64,000 nucleotides of DNA from Syntrophaceae bacterium (GTDB taxonomy: Bacteria > Desulfobacterota > Syntrophia > Syntrophales > Smithellaceae). How positions within the stretch are numbered: position 1 is the first letter of the stretch; each line of letters begins with the position of its first letter. Position numbers and translations under genes: made by a program. Of this stretch, positions 9,999 through 20,371 are shown one piece after another. The DNA lies in NCBI GenBank assembly GCA_009773315.1, contig WRPE01000003.1, positions 62,001 to 126,000 of the forward strand, read 5' to 3'. The notes beneath the pieces are model-generated. The model did not search any database and was not told where the DNA came from. It worked only from the letters and a program-made list of their open reading frames with translations.

Positions 9999-12518
9999 TT
10001 AAGCACCGCAACATTTTTTGTATTTTTTGCCGCTGCCGCAAGGACAAGGATCGTTCCGGCCAACCTTCTCGCTCTCACGTTTGACGGTTTGATTTATCGG
10101 TGTATCTTCACCGCGGCTCAGCACATAGTCCTGTTTCTGCTTCTGTCTTATTTCTTCGACTTCTTCCTCTTTTTGTATTCTGACCATGCAAAGTTTTTCG
10201 AGCGTATCCACTTTAATGCGGCTGATCATCTCCATAAACATGGCATATCCTTCGCGCTGATATTCCCTTACCGGATCTTTCTGGCCGTAACCGCGTAAAC
10301 CGATACCTTCCCTTAAGTGATCCATGGACAGCAAATGTTCTTTCCAATGGGTATCAATAGCCTGTAACATGATGACTTTCATAAGATAAGTCGTCATGTC
10401 CGGACCAAATTCTTTTTCTTTCTCACGCAGATATTTCTGAACATTCTGCACAATGAAATCACGGATGGCTTCGACGGAATTCATATCTTTTGCATTCACG
10501 ACATCCAAACGTAAATTAAATTGTTTGAATAATGCATCATCAAGAGATTTGAGATTCCAATCTTGAGGATGATTTTTATCTTCAGTATATTCCGCTAAAA
10601 GATCGCCGGTGATTTCCTCAACCATCTCTTCAACATCAGACCATAAGTTATCTCCACGCAATACTTTTTTCCGCTGCTCATAGACAACTTTTCTTTGGTT
10701 GTTCATCACGTCGTCATAGTCGAGCAGATGTTTTCGGATATCAAAATTCTGGCCTTCCACCCGCTTCTGAGCGTTTTCAATCGCGCGCGAAATGTATTTA
10801 TGTTCAATAGGCTGACCTTCTTCAATCCCGACTGTATCCATGACGGAGGAGATTCTGTCGGCTCCGAAGACCCGCAGTAAATCATCTTCCAGGGAAAGAT
10901 AGAAACGCGACGATCCGTTGTCTCCCTGACGACCTGATCTTCCTCTTAACTGATTGTCAATGCGGCGGCTTTCATGCCTTTCTGTTCCCAAAATATGCAA
11001 GCCGCCCAATCCGGCGACATTTTCACCAAGCTTAATATCCGTACCGCGGCCGGCCATATTTGTAGAGATAGTGACCTGCCCCGGTTGCCCTGCCTGGGCG
11101 ACAATTTCCGCCTCTCTTTCGTGATTTTTTGCATTCAGAACATGATGCTTTACCCCTGCCCGAGTAAGATGCTTACCCAAGAGTTCAGACTTCTCAATGG
11201 AAATGGTACCGATCAGGACGGGACGTTTGGCTTTGTTTAAAGCCTTCACCTCTTCAATGACGGCTTTGATTTTTTCCTGCTCCGTCTTATAAATCAAGTC
11301 ATTATGATCCTGACGGATCATCGGCATATTGGTCGGCATGACCAAAACTTCAAGATTGTAAATTTTCTTGAACTCGGCGGCTTCGGTATCGGCAGTACCC
11401 GTCATCCCCGCCAGCTTTTTATACATTCTAAAATAATTCTGGAACGTAATGGATGCGAGTGTTTGATTTTCTTTTTCGATCTTTACTTTTTCTTTTGCTT
11501 CGAGCGCCTGATGCAGACCATCGCTGTAACGCCTGCCCGGCATGACTCGCCCGGTGAATTCATCGACGATAATCACCTGGCCATCTTTGACCAGATAATC
11601 CACATCACATTTAAATAATGTGTGAGCGCGCAGGGCCTGATTGACATGATGAACAATTTCAATGTTTTTCGGCTCGTATAGATTCTGGATATTTAAATAT
11701 TTTTCAACACTAGCCACGCCTTCTTCGGTCATGACAACTGTTTTGCTTTTTTCTTCAATGGTGTAATCTTGGTCTTTTTTTAAACGCGGAATAATCTGGT
11801 TTATTTTATAATATTTATCCGTTGATTCTTCCGAAGCACCGGAAATAATGAGCGGGGTGCGGGCCTCATCAATCAGAATACTATCGACTTCATCGACGAT
11901 CGCGAAATTGAATTCCCGTTGAACATAATCTTCGAGACTGAATTTCATATTATCGCGAAGATAATCAAAGCCGAATTCGTTATTGGTGCCATAAGTGATA
12001 TCCTCACCATAAGCCTTTCGGCGCTCGTCGTCGTCCATACCATGCACTATGACGCCAACCGTTAATCCCAGAAAATAATAAATGGGGCCCATCCAGTCCG
12101 CGTCGCGGCGGGCGAGATAATCATTGACCGTAACGACATGGCAACCTTTGCCTTCCAAGGCGTTCAGATATAACGGCATCGTTGCGGCGAGCGTTTTGCC
12201 TTCTCCGGTCTTCATTTCCGCTATTTTGCCTTCATGCAAAACAATCCCGCCGATAACCTGCACATCGAAAGGACGCATCATTAGCGTCCTGCGGGACGCT
12301 TCTCTGGCCACCGCAAACGCCTCCGACAGGATATCATCAAGCGTTAATCCGCTTTTAAGCTTTTCCTTAAAATAGGACGTTTTTTCCCTTAATTGCGCAT
12401 CACTGAGCGACATCAGGTTTGTTTCAAAGCCGTTGACTTCGTTTAACAGTATGGATAATCGTTTTAATTCTCGATCATTTTTTGTTCCTACTATTTTTTT
12501 GAGAATTACACCCAGCAT
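9999..12518 (-). CDS. secA: Preprotein translocase ATPase SecA
   Basis: 839-residue motor that drives unfolded preproteins through SecYEG. Walker A is [11 protein letters not shown] near residue 103, and the DEAD-type Walker B appears as [15 protein letters not shown]. The helicase motif VI region ([15 protein letters not shown]) and the C-terminal zinc/SecB-binding tail [13 protein letters not shown] are present. The N-terminus [18 protein letters not shown] is normal. AAGGTG precedes the ATG, and an intrinsic terminator hairpin ends just upstream of that ribosome-binding site (12530-12554), so expression must deal with that hairpin. Confidence 0.98.
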   Translation of the reverse strand: MLGVILKKIVGTKNDRELKRLSILLNEVNGFETNLMSLSDAQLREKTSYFKEKLKSGLTLDDILSEAFAVAREASRRTLMMRPFDVQVIGGIVLHEGKIAEMKTGEGKTLAATMPLYLNALEGKGCHVVTVNDYLARRDADWMGPIYYFLGLTVGVIVHGMDDDERRKAYGEDITYGTNNEFGFDYLRDNMKFSLEDYVQREFNFAIVDEVDSILIDEARTPLIISGASEESTDKYYKINQIIPRLKKDQDYTIEEKSKTVVMTEEGVASVEKYLNIQNLYEPKNIEIVHHVNQALRAHTLFKCDVDYLVKDGQVIIVDEFTGRVMPGRRYSDGLHQALEAKEKVKIEKENQTLASITFQNYFRMYKKLAGMTGTADTEAAEFKKIYNLEVLVMPTNMPMIRQDHNDLIYKTEQEKIKAVIEEVKALNKAKRPVLIGTISIEKSELLGKHLTRAGVKHHVLNAKNHEREAEIVAQAGQPGQVTISTNMAGRGTDIKLGENVAGLGGLHILGTERHESRRIDNQLRGRSGRQGDNGSSRFYLSLEDDLLRVFGADRISSVMDTVGIEEGQPIEHKYISRAIENAQKRVEGQNFDIRKHLLDYDDVMNNQRKVVYEQRKKVLRGDNLWSDVEEMVEEITGDLLAEYTEDKNHPQDWNLKSLDDALFKQFNLRLDVVNAKDMNSVEAIRDFIVQNVQKYLREKEKEFGPDMTTYLMKVIMLQAIDTHWKEHLLSMDHLREGIGLRGYGQKDPVREYQREGYAMFMEMISRIKVDTLEKLCMVRIQKEEEVEEIRQKQKQDYVLSRGEDTPINQTVKRESEKVGRNDPCPCGSGKKYKKCCGA

Positions 12519-12529
12519 TGGTCACCTTC

Positions 12530-12554
12530 AAAAAAACCGGTATTTTTACCGGTT
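12530..12554 (-). terminator. Intrinsic terminator immediately upstream of secA
   Basis: On the minus strand an 8-bp perfect stem AACCGGTA / TACCGGTT with a 4-base loop is followed by a run of T. It can end the M23 peptidase transcript. It also lies only about 12 bases ahead of the secA start codon, too close for a secA promoter to fit between, so it may act as an attenuator for secA. Confidence 0.75.
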
Positions 12555-12682
12555 GACTTTAACACATTTAACCATTTAATAAAAACCCATATTTATTGGG
12601 GGAGTAATTTATCCGTATATCGGAACGATCCAGTTACCCGCCCGGGACTGACGTTCTTGAAATGTTAATGCAGATCCTTTGA

Positions 12683-13588
12683 TTATTTCATGTATTTTCT
12701 TGGATTAACCGGAACATCATTTACATAGACACCGTAATGCAGATGCGCTCCGGTACTCCGACCGGTATCGCCGACATACCCAATCAAGTCATCTCTTTTA
12801 ACCCGAATCCCTTGTCTTGCGACTGATTTTAATAAATGCGCATAACTGGTGGACAAACCATACCCATGATCAATCCTGACAATATGACCATCATCGGAAC
12901 GATAGGCAACCTCAACAACAAGCCCATCCGCCGGGGCCCTGACTTCTTTTCCCATTCTTGTTGCGATGTCTATGCCTCTATGAAATTCAACTCCCCTCCC
13001 AAAAGGATTGTCCCGTGAACCAAACTCGGAGGTTACCCACCCCCTGACCGGCCAGATGGAAGGCGTAGCTGCCAAAAGAGACTTCTGCTCCTGAAGAAAC
13101 TTTAAAAGTTCGTTAAAACTCAACTCTCTTTCGTTAGCATCATCATTTAACTGGCTGATACTTTTACGCATACCGGAAACAAGCTTTTCCTGATTCTGGC
13201 CAATCAACTCGTTTAATCGAATCTGCTCGCTGTTTGAACCTCCGATACCCAGCGGGATTTTTTTATCTCGTCCAGCTTGATTCGTTGCCAGTATTCTTAT
13301 TTTTTTATCGAATTGTTTAAATTCTTCCATGCGATCGGCAAATTCATCGACTTTTACGGCTAAATCAATAATTTCTTTTGATTGTTGGGCTGTCTGTTGT
13401 CTGAGGCGTGAGAGTTCTGCGCGATCTCTTTGAATACCGGCGTAATCGTAAACAACATAAAGGGTTAAAAGAACTGCCAGGATTGAACCAATAAAAAGAC
13501 CGCGAACCAAATTACTCGAAAGAGAAATCTTAGTTACCGCGCTCTTTCTACAAGGTATAATCATGAGTGTAAAAAAATTATCCGACAT
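12683..13588 (-). CDS. M23-family murein endopeptidase with N-terminal membrane anchor
   Basis: 301 residues. A cytoplasmic basic stretch is followed by a transmembrane helix near residues 25-50, then a coiled-coil segment (about 55-95), then a C-terminal LytM/M23 domain. The zinc ligands are seen in EFHRGIDIATRMG and in THLHYGVY near the end (read as GAHLHYGVY in this sequence). The layout resembles cell-wall hydrolases or hydrolase activators that face the periplasm. The start at MSDNFFTL is chosen because GGGGGAAG precedes it; the frame is open 15 codons further upstream. No neighbour shares its function. Confidence 0.9.
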   Translation of the reverse strand: MSDNFFTLMIIPCRKSAVTKISLSSNLVRGLFIGSILAVLLTLYVVYDYAGIQRDRAELSRLRQQTAQQSKEIIDLAVKVDEFADRMEEFKQFDKKIRILATNQAGRDKKIPLGIGGSNSEQIRLNELIGQNQEKLVSGMRKSISQLNDDANERELSFNELLKFLQEQKSLLAATPSIWPVRGWVTSEFGSRDNPFGRGVEFHRGIDIATRMGKEVRAPADGLVVEVAYRSDDGHIVRIDHGYGLSTSYAHLLKSVARQGIRVKRDDLIGYVGDTGRSTGAHLHYGVYVNDVPVNPRKYMK

Positions 13589-13642
13589 CTTCCCCCTAGA
13601 AAATGAAACTACAGAATAAAGGTCAAGCGCCACGAGTTGCGA

Positions 13643-13671
13643 TAGCTAACACAGGGAAAAATCAAAGTCAA
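13643..13671 (-). promoter_or_regulatory. Putative promoter of the M23 peptidase gene
   Basis: TTGACT (minus strand, 13666-13671), a 17-base spacer and TAGCTA (13643-13648) lie about 55 bases ahead of the chosen start codon. Pattern-based only. Confidence 0.4.
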
Positions 13672-13756
13672 GCATAAGTCACTGAAACAAGTATCGTCAA
13701 TTAAGTACTAACCGTTCATAAATTTCACTAATTTTTTGCTTATATCACCATGATTC

Positions 13757-14614
13757 CTACACGGCGCAAGGAGAGTGCCTGCCGGATAACAAATCCATTT
13801 TATACTTTCGCTTTGGAATAAGATATGCGTCTAAATCAGCCTTCATGTGATCCAATCCCACAACATTTATTCCTATTGTCAAAGCGTTTCTCAATACTTC
13901 CCTAAACTTATCTTCATAAATCCCCCCTTCAACTTCAGCATGAACCGGAAGTACGTGGTTGCCCCCATCGTTTATCAAACTGCTAATAATGGATACGTCT
14001 TTTTGAGGATCAACTTCTTCAAAACATGGCAAATCGGAAGGTATTTCAAGGATATTGAGTTCTTCGTGGATAAAAGGCGCCTTGGCCCGCGTGCAGCTGA
14101 GATATTCAAAATGATACTTCTGAATAATGTTCAAAACACGATCGTCAATCAGCCAGGATGGCGCGCCGAATGCGGTGGGTTTTCGTCCTGTCAGTTTTTC
14201 AAAACCTCCTATCCCCGCTTCAAACCACCGTTCTATCCATTTTGCTGATTTTTTTGGTAATTCATCCTGCCACCGGCGGTGATCCCAGGCGTGAAACTGC
14301 ACGTCGTGGCCTTCAGCCATGATTTGATTGACAAGTTCAGGAAAGGATAAAGCGATCATCGGCGCAGGCAAAAGCGTGCCATAAAGAGCGGTTTTCCAGC
14401 CGTAAAGACTGGCCGCTTTGGTCCGCAACATCTTTTTTAAGAAAAGTGGATTTTTAATAAGCTGCAATGCGGCACGCCCGGAGTTATCGGGTCCGATACT
14501 TAAGAAAAAAGTCCCCCTTACCTGAAAATCTTTCAATACCCGCAAAAGACGGGGAACGCCGTTTTTCATGCCCCAGTACGTATCCACGTCAATTTTTAAT
14601 CCGAGCATTCCCAT
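13757..14614 (-). CDS. arnD: Polysaccharide deacetylase-family deformylase (ArnD)
   Basis: 285 residues of the NodB-type deacetylase fold. GLKIDVDTYWG near the N-terminus holds the catalytic/metal Asp residues, GTFFLSIGPDNSGRA follows, and HDVQFHAWDHRRWQD holds the metal His residues. ArnD removes the formyl group from undecaprenyl-phosphate-Ara4FN to give the free amine that ArnT transfers. It is the last gene of the arn operon, just downstream of the split arnA genes, which supports this specific assignment. Confidence 0.92.
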   Translation of the reverse strand: MGMLGLKIDVDTYWGMKNGVPRLLRVLKDFQVRGTFFLSIGPDNSGRAALQLIKNPLFLKKMLRTKAASLYGWKTALYGTLLPAPMIALSFPELVNQIMAEGHDVQFHAWDHRRWQDELPKKSAKWIERWFEAGIGGFEKLTGRKPTAFGAPSWLIDDRVLNIIQKYHFEYLSCTRAKAPFIHEELNILEIPSDLPCFEEVDPQKDVSIISSLINDGGNHVLPVHAEVEGGIYEDKFREVLRNALTIGINVVGLDHMKADLDAYLIPKRKYKMDLLSGRHSPCAV

Positions 14615-14636
14615 AAAGCATTCCGTTTGAGGCCGG

Positions 14637-15671
14637 TTATGGTGTTACCGTTTTATTTTCTTCCAAGAACGAATTGAGCGTCAGCCGCATGGATTCCTGC
14701 AAGTCGACCGTCGGTTCCCAGTGAAGAAGATTTCTAGCCTTCTCGATGCTTGGTTTGCGTGTGTAAATATCCTGATAGCCTTTGCCGTAAAATGTGTCCG
14801 CGGGAATCTCAATGATGTCCGAATAAATCGAATCATTTTTATGGTCGGGATGCTCTTTAAATAATTTTTTGAGAATGTCCGCCAGTTCCTTTACCGAACA
14901 CTCATTGTCCGGATTGCCGATATTGATGATTTGATTCTTGCAGATGTCATTTTTGTTTTCCAGAATCTTCATGAGCGCGGCAATGCCGTCATCGACATAA
15001 GTGAAACAGCGCTTCTGCTGACCGCCATCAACTAGATTAATCGGACGCTTCAGGAGTAATTCAGCAATGAATTGCGTGACGACGCGGGAGCTTCCCTCTT
15101 TGGCCGTATCCAGAGAATCCAGTCTGGGCCCGACCCAGTTAAACGGCCGAAACAGTGTGAATTCCAGTTGTCCCCGCGTGCCGTATCCGTAAATAACGCG
15201 ATCCAGAAGCTGCTTGCAGCAGGAGTAAATCCAGCGTTCTTTTTGTATGGGACCGACGACCAGGTAGCTTTCGTCTTCCTTGAATTCCGGATCATTGCAG
15301 GCCCCATAGACCTCCGATGTGGAAGGAAAAACAACGCGCTTATGATACTTCACGCATTGTTTAACAATCTGGATATTCATTTCAAAATCCAGATTATAAA
15401 CCCCAATGGGATCTTCCACATAAGCTTTCGGAGTAGCAATGGCCACGAGCGGCATAATCACATCGCATTTCTTGATATGATATTCGATCCACTCCTTGTT
15501 GATGGAAATATCGCCTTCCAGAAAATTGAAGCGCGGATTATTTAGAGCCGCGCCAATCCGCTCTGTACCTAAATCCATTCCGAATACCTGCCAATCGGGC
15601 TTCTCGGCCAGGATTCTATTGACCAGATGATGACCGATAAAACCGTTTACGCCCAGTATTAATATCTTCAT
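14637..15671 (-). CDS. arnA: UDP-glucuronate decarboxylase, ArnA C-terminal-domain equivalent
   Basis: 344-residue SDR-family protein with the NAD-binding start MKILILGVNGFIGHH. The STSEVYGAC and RWIYSCCKQLLDRVIYGYG motifs match the decarboxylase half of ArnA, with the Ser/Tyr/Lys active site. It oxidises and decarboxylates UDP-glucuronic acid to UDP-4-ketopentose. In E. coli this domain is fused to the formyltransferase; here it is separate and overlaps the formyltransferase gene by 4 bases (ATGA). The symbol arnA is shared with that gene. Confidence 0.92.
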   Translation of the reverse strand: MKILILGVNGFIGHHLVNRILAEKPDWQVFGMDLGTERIGAALNNPRFNFLEGDISINKEWIEYHIKKCDVIMPLVAIATPKAYVEDPIGVYNLDFEMNIQIVKQCVKYHKRVVFPSTSEVYGACNDPEFKEDESYLVVGPIQKERWIYSCCKQLLDRVIYGYGTRGQLEFTLFRPFNWVGPRLDSLDTAKEGSSRVVTQFIAELLLKRPINLVDGGQQKRCFTYVDDGIAALMKILENKNDICKNQIINIGNPDNECSVKELADILKKLFKEHPDHKNDSIYSDIIEIPADTFYGKGYQDIYTRKPSIEKARNLLHWEPTVDLQESMRLTLNSFLEENKTVTP

Positions 15672-16588
15672 TTAAGTTTAATCACCTTTCCGGTTTTAAA
15701 ATATTCGCTGATTTGCAAATTCTTCATGCTTTTCCCGTCTATTTCAACATTCAAAAGCCTTATAGCATCCTTGCCTGTTTTCACAAGAACATCTTGCCCT
15801 GATATATCAACATCGCCCGGTTTACTTCCAAAGCACAACGCCGCGGGCTTTGCCCACCAGATAATGATCTTTTCATCATTTTCCGTGAGGGAATACGCCC
15901 CGGGGTAAGGGGTCGTCACGGCGCGTATCAGGTTGTAAATCTCATGGGCTGACCCGGTCCAGTCGATACGGCCATCCTCCGGACGCCTGCCGCCGTAATA
16001 ACTGCCCTGGGCCAAATTTTGCTTTCTGCGCGGGATTTGTCCGGTTTTGATCACCGGCAGCAAATCATTCAGCAAAAAGCCTGCTGCCTCGCAGAGTTTA
16101 TCATAGAGCGTCCGCGCTGTATCATTAAAATCAATATTTACTTCTTTCTGTCCGACGATATCACCGGCATCCGGCTTGTCAACCATGAAATGAAGCGTCA
16201 CACCCGTCTGATTTTCACCTTTAACCAACACCCAGTTTACCGGACACCTTCCGCGATAGGCCGGCAGCAGCGATCCGTGTAAATTGAGAGCGCCGAGTCT
16301 GGGAATCTCCAGAATCTCTTTGCAAATCATTTTCCGGTAATAAAAAGAAAATATTATATCCGGCTTGAATTTCAATATTTCTGCTATCCATTGCTCCGAA
16401 TTAATATTCTCTATTGTGTAATAAGGAATGTCATGTTTCAATGCCCAGTCCTTCACAGAACCGAACCAGCAGTTTTCCTGGGGATCGTCTTCATGGGTAA
16501 AAACGGCGGCAATATCAAAACCATGCCGAAAAAGCGCTTCAAGACCCGCGATTCCCATATTGTGATAGGCTAAAGCAATCGTCTTCAA
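15668..16588 (-). CDS. arnA: UDP-Ara4N formyltransferase, ArnA N-terminal-domain equivalent
   Basis: 306 residues of the methionyl-tRNA-formyltransferase-like family. The start MKTIALAYHNMGIAGLEALF, the NLHGSLLPAYRGRCPVNW segment (catalytic Asn/His region) and the KPDAGDIVG loop match the formyltransferase half of ArnA. It formylates UDP-4-amino-4-deoxy-L-arabinose with 10-formyl-tetrahydrofolate. It overlaps arnC and the decarboxylase gene by 4 bases each. Together the two genes replace the single fused ArnA of enterics. Confidence 0.92.
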   Translation of the reverse strand: MKTIALAYHNMGIAGLEALFRHGFDIAAVFTHEDDPQENCWFGSVKDWALKHDIPYYTIENINSEQWIAEILKFKPDIIFSFYYRKMICKEILEIPRLGALNLHGSLLPAYRGRCPVNWVLVKGENQTGVTLHFMVDKPDAGDIVGQKEVNIDFNDTARTLYDKLCEAAGFLLNDLLPVIKTGQIPRRKQNLAQGSYYGGRRPEDGRIDWTGSAHEIYNLIRAVTTPYPGAYSLTENDEKIIIWWAKPAALCFGSKPGDVDISGQDVLVKTGKDAIRLLNVEIDGKSMKNLQISEYFKTGKVIKLK

Positions 16589-17541
16589 TTTATTTCGCCA
16601 TGCCCTTTAGCGCCATAGATATTCTCAATTACGTATTCGGGCCGTTTGCGGACTTCGCGGAAAATTCTGCCGATATATTCTCCGATGACCCCCAAGGCAA
16701 AAAACTGCAAACCAACAAAAACAAACAAAATGGCAAATAGCGTAAAAATGCCCTCAGCCGCCCAGCGTACACCGTAAACCAGACGGGCAATGGCTAGGAA
16801 AGCGCCAAAGCACACACCCAGCAAAGACATTAAAATACCACCATACATGATCAACTTAATGGGCAAATCCGAAAAAGACGCCACCAGATCGAACTGCAGG
16901 TTAATGAGTTTTCTCAAAGGATAGTTCGATTTACCGCCAAATCGTTCTTCATGAACCACTTCTATTTCCGTAACGCGTTTGGCAAAGACAGTCGCCAATG
17001 CGGGAATAAAAGTCGCCTGCTCGTGACAGGCAATCATTCGTTCCACAACCGGACGACTATAGGCACGCAGCATGCACCCCCAATCGCGCATTCTGACACC
17101 GGTAATTTTGCGTGCGATTATATTAATAATTTTAGATGGAAAGATACGCAAAAAAGAATCCTTGCGACCTTTTCTGATGGTGCCGACAACGTCATAATTC
17201 CCCTCTTCCATCACGGAAACCAGGTTCGGTATTTCTTCCGGAGGATTCTGCAAATCCGCATCCATCGTGATAACAACATCACCCTGCACCACCGAAAACC
17301 CCGCCATAATGGCCGCGTGTTGCCCATAATTCCTGGTCAGTTCCACAACCCGCACAAAAGGATCCGACACAAATCCCTTAAGTAGTGCAAGGGAGTTGTC
17401 ACGACTACCGTCATCAATCAGGATGATTTCAAAACTTTTCCCCATATCCTTCATGACCGGCATCAGTCTGCTCATCAAAGCCGCCAGATTGGCTTCTTCA
17501 TTATACACCGGTATGACCACTGAGACCTTCACCTTAGCCAT
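16585..17541 (-). CDS. arnC: Undecaprenyl-phosphate 4-deoxy-4-formamido-L-arabinose transferase
   Basis: 318 residues. A GT2 catalytic domain (VSVVIPVYNEEANLAALM at the N-terminus, TMDADLQNPPEEIP as the DxD motif near residue 95) is followed by two C-terminal transmembrane helices (about 225-305). This is the layout of ArnC, which loads the formylated sugar onto undecaprenyl phosphate at the inner membrane. Related dolichol-phosphate mannosyltransferase-like enzymes share the fold, but the arn neighbours on both sides support ArnC. Confidence 0.92.
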   Translation of the reverse strand: MAKVKVSVVIPVYNEEANLAALMSRLMPVMKDMGKSFEIILIDDGSRDNSLALLKGFVSDPFVRVVELTRNYGQHAAIMAGFSVVQGDVVITMDADLQNPPEEIPNLVSVMEEGNYDVVGTIRKGRKDSFLRIFPSKIINIIARKITGVRMRDWGCMLRAYSRPVVERMIACHEQATFIPALATVFAKRVTEIEVVHEERFGGKSNYPLRKLINLQFDLVASFSDLPIKLIMYGGILMSLLGVCFGAFLAIARLVYGVRWAAEGIFTLFAILFVFVGLQFFALGVIGEYIGRIFREVRKRPEYVIENIYGAKGHGEIN

Positions 17542-18691
17542 TTTTTAAAATCTCCTTTATTGCCGCGCAAACGTATTGAACGTCATCTTCCATCATATCA
17601 GGAAATAAAGGCAAAGATAATATTTTATCTGCAGCCCGGTTTGTTTCCTGAAGTGGTCTATTGTTTCCGTTATCCTTGCTGTTGACATAGGATAATGTAT
17701 GTGCGGGAGGGAAATGCAGGCCATAACCGATATTATATTCCGCCAGCTTTTGCATAAACTCATCCCGGGAATAATCTTTTAATTTAATGATGAACAAATG
17801 CCAGGCATGGACGTGATCATACTGCGGCCCTTGCGGTAAATCCAGTCCGTCTATTCCTTGCAGGCCCGCAAGATAAAGCCGGGCTAGGGTTTGACGACAT
17901 CCATTCAATTCTTTCCATCGTTCAAGCTGCGCAATCCCCAACGCGGCCAGTAAATCGGGCATGTTATATTTATAGCCCGGCTCCATAATATCGTAGGAAG
18001 GATTACCGCCTCTGCCATACCTTTTCCAAGCGTCCCTTTCTATTCCATGGAATCTCAGCAAACGCAATTTCTTTTCTAAATCGGCATCATTGAGCGTGAT
18101 CATCCCGCCCTCGCCGGTTGTGATATTTTTTATCGGATGAAAAGAAAAAATAGCGGCATAGCCGAAACCACCGGCATGAATACCCTTATAGTAAGTGCCC
18201 ACCGCGTGTGCCGCGTCCTCCAAAACGATCAAAGAATATTTGCGGGCAAGCTCATTGATTTTATCCATATTCGCAGGAGCACCGGCAAAATGAACCGGAA
18301 TAATCACCTTTGTTCTGGAGGTCAGGCTCGCTTCGATCAAATCACAATTGATATTGAGCGTATCATAATCAATATCGACAAACACGGGTTTTGCCTGACG
18401 CATGGCAATCATATTGATCGTTGAGGCAAACGTCATGGAAGGTGTGATCACTTCATCTCCGGGCTGAAGGTTCAGGGCGGTCAGCATCAAGTGCATACCG
18501 GCGGTAGCCGAGTTCAGTGTGACGGCCTGCCTAGCGCCGGTCAGTCCGCAGAACTTATCTTCAAACTCCTTGCAAAGAGCGCCGGTGGTGATCCAACCTG
18601 ATTTGAGACAGGCGACAACACTGTTTATCTCCGTCTCACCGATGGATGGGCGGCTGAAGGGTAAGAAATCTTTTCTTATCTTCATCGACAT
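17534..18691 (-). CDS. arnB: UDP-4-amino-4-deoxy-L-arabinose aminotransferase
   Basis: 385 residues, DegT/DnrJ/EryC1 family of PLP enzymes. The PLP lysine lies in SFHPIKNITTGEGG near residue 190, and LEDAAHAVGTYYKG holds the conserved Asp. The N-terminus LPFSRPSIGETEI is close to enteric ArnB. It transaminates UDP-4-ketopentose with glutamate. The gene overlaps arnC by 8 bases and follows arnT by 12 bases. Confidence 0.94.
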   Translation of the reverse strand: MSMKIRKDFLPFSRPSIGETEINSVVACLKSGWITTGALCKEFEDKFCGLTGARQAVTLNSATAGMHLMLTALNLQPGDEVITPSMTFASTINMIAMRQAKPVFVDIDYDTLNINCDLIEASLTSRTKVIIPVHFAGAPANMDKINELARKYSLIVLEDAAHAVGTYYKGIHAGGFGYAAIFSFHPIKNITTGEGGMITLNDADLEKKLRLLRFHGIERDAWKRYGRGGNPSYDIMEPGYKYNMPDLLAALGIAQLERWKELNGCRQTLARLYLAGLQGIDGLDLPQGPQYDHVHAWHLFIIKLKDYSRDEFMQKLAEYNIGYGLHFPPAHTLSYVNSKDNGNNRPLQETNRAADKILSLPLFPDMMEDDVQYVCAAIKEILKNG

Positions 18692-18703
18692 TCAATCCTC
18701 CAT

Positions 18704-20371
18704 TCAATTTTTAATACGTAAAAGGTAAAATGCACCATTGTCCCAAAGAATATCGACATGGGAATATTTAGATCGCAGCTGTGTCAGCTTGTCCAGATGC
18801 TGTGTAATACAGTAAATTTCCTTTTCCTGCTCAATTTTTTCAAAAAAATCATTGACCGATAAAAAATATTTCTTTCTTTCCTGCTGCGGCATTTTCGCAA
18901 TGCCGTCTCCCAACTCACCGAAATCTTCGATAATCGGTGTTCGGATCTTGTTATAAAAATCAATCCCGTAAAAATTGACGCGATACTGATATAAAAGTTG
19001 CCCCGGCGGCACATGCCGGGCAATCGCATCTTTGGCAACCAGCGCGCTGCGATACGGAGACAGAAAATCATTGAGCGGAAAAATCATCCCCGCTAAAAGC
19101 AAACAACAAAGCAGATAGATCGTTACAAACCAGCCCGCACGAACTTTACGGGCAATGAGATCAGGGAGAAAAATCAGCAAAGCAGCCGCAATCAGCAGGG
19201 GAATGATATACACCCACCAATAATCGGAGGTCATAACGACCAGTCCTTTGGCGGGATCGGAATATTGCTTCAAAATTGGCGGCAGAAGAAGAGCAATCAA
19301 TATCATCGTTGACTGAATCCATAAGGCCATGCGGTAAAAAATCTTTCTTTTGCCGAGCAGATCCGGCAGCTCATCTTCGTGGTTTCGAAATATCCGGCCG
19401 GCAAAAAGAGCGATCGGCAAAAATACCGGAGCAATGTATGGGGCGAGTTTTGATGAAGAAACCGTGTAAAAAATGAATATAAATAAAAACCAGACGACCA
19501 ATAGTTTGTTGTCATCCTTTTGGAACAGGCAGGCTTTGATATTTTTTTGCTGCCAGGCGCGAATTAAGTAAACAAGCCAGGGAAGCATGCCGCCGATAAT
19601 AATCGGCAGAAAGTAATAAAAGGGCTCCGTCTTGCCATGCATCTGTGTTGTAAAACGCAGGAAGTGTTCACGCACAAAGAAGAACCAGAGGAAATCCGCA
19701 TTCTCTTTGTGCGCCAGATAAAGCCAAGGGCAGACAACGATCAGGAGAATTACAATTCCCACAGGCGAAATCAACCGCCCTATTTCGCGCCAGCGCCCGA
19801 CCCAAATGAGCCAAATAACCAAGATGGCAAATGGGAAAGCGACTCCGATAATCCCCTTGGTCAAGAAAGCCAAAGCACAGGTAAAATAGAATAAATAGGA
19901 TCGGTATCGTTTCTTTTCCGAGGTTAAAGATAAATATCCGAACCATATGGATAGACAAAGAAAAAAGGTCAGAGGCATATCCAGAATATTAATTCTTCCC
20001 ATAATAAAGGGAAACACGGATATGGTGAGAACGGCTGCGGCATACAGGCCGGTCTTTTCATCGCGAAAGCTCCGTCCGATAAAAAATGTGAGCAGGATAC
20101 AGCCCCAGGCGCAAAGACCTGTAAATAACCGTGCGGAGAAGTCGTTTTCTCCGAATATTTTAAAGGACACTGCCGTCCCCCAGGAAGCCAGCGGCGGTTT
20201 TTCCAGGTAAATGGTATTTTTTATATGGGGTGTAACATAGTTGCCTGTCTCGTTCATCGCGCTGGGAATCAGACTGTAGCGGGCTTCATCCGGTTCCATC
20301 TGCGGCATAACACCCAGCAGCGCGATATAGAGAAGAAACGGCATCAAAAGCAGAATATATCTTTTCTTCAT
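18704..20371 (-). CDS. arnT: Lipid A 4-amino-4-deoxy-L-arabinose transferase-like GT39 protein (ArnT)
   Basis: 555-residue polytopic membrane enzyme, the length of ArnT. The first periplasmic loop carries the conserved acidic pair in PDEARYSLIPSAM, followed by the KPPLASWGTAVSF stretch. About a dozen membrane helices precede a C-terminal periplasmic domain. It would move L-Ara4N from undecaprenyl phosphate to lipid A phosphates, lowering negative charge and polymyxin binding. The start abuts the PAP2 stop. GT39 alone would not fix the substrate; its operon does. Confidence 0.9.
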   Translation of the reverse strand: MKKRYILLLMPFLLYIALLGVMPQMEPDEARYSLIPSAMNETGNYVTPHIKNTIYLEKPPLASWGTAVSFKIFGENDFSARLFTGLCAWGCILLTFFIGRSFRDEKTGLYAAAVLTISVFPFIMGRINILDMPLTFFLCLSIWFGYLSLTSEKKRYRSYLFYFTCALAFLTKGIIGVAFPFAILVIWLIWVGRWREIGRLISPVGIVILLIVVCPWLYLAHKENADFLWFFFVREHFLRFTTQMHGKTEPFYYFLPIIIGGMLPWLVYLIRAWQQKNIKACLFQKDDNKLLVVWFLFIFIFYTVSSSKLAPYIAPVFLPIALFAGRIFRNHEDELPDLLGKRKIFYRMALWIQSTMILIALLLPPILKQYSDPAKGLVVMTSDYWWVYIIPLLIAAALLIFLPDLIARKVRAGWFVTIYLLCCLLLAGMIFPLNDFLSPYRSALVAKDAIARHVPPGQLLYQYRVNFYGIDFYNKIRTPIIEDFGELGDGIAKMPQQERKKYFLSVNDFFEKIEQEKEIYCITQHLDKLTQLRSKYSHVDILWDNGAFYLLRIKN

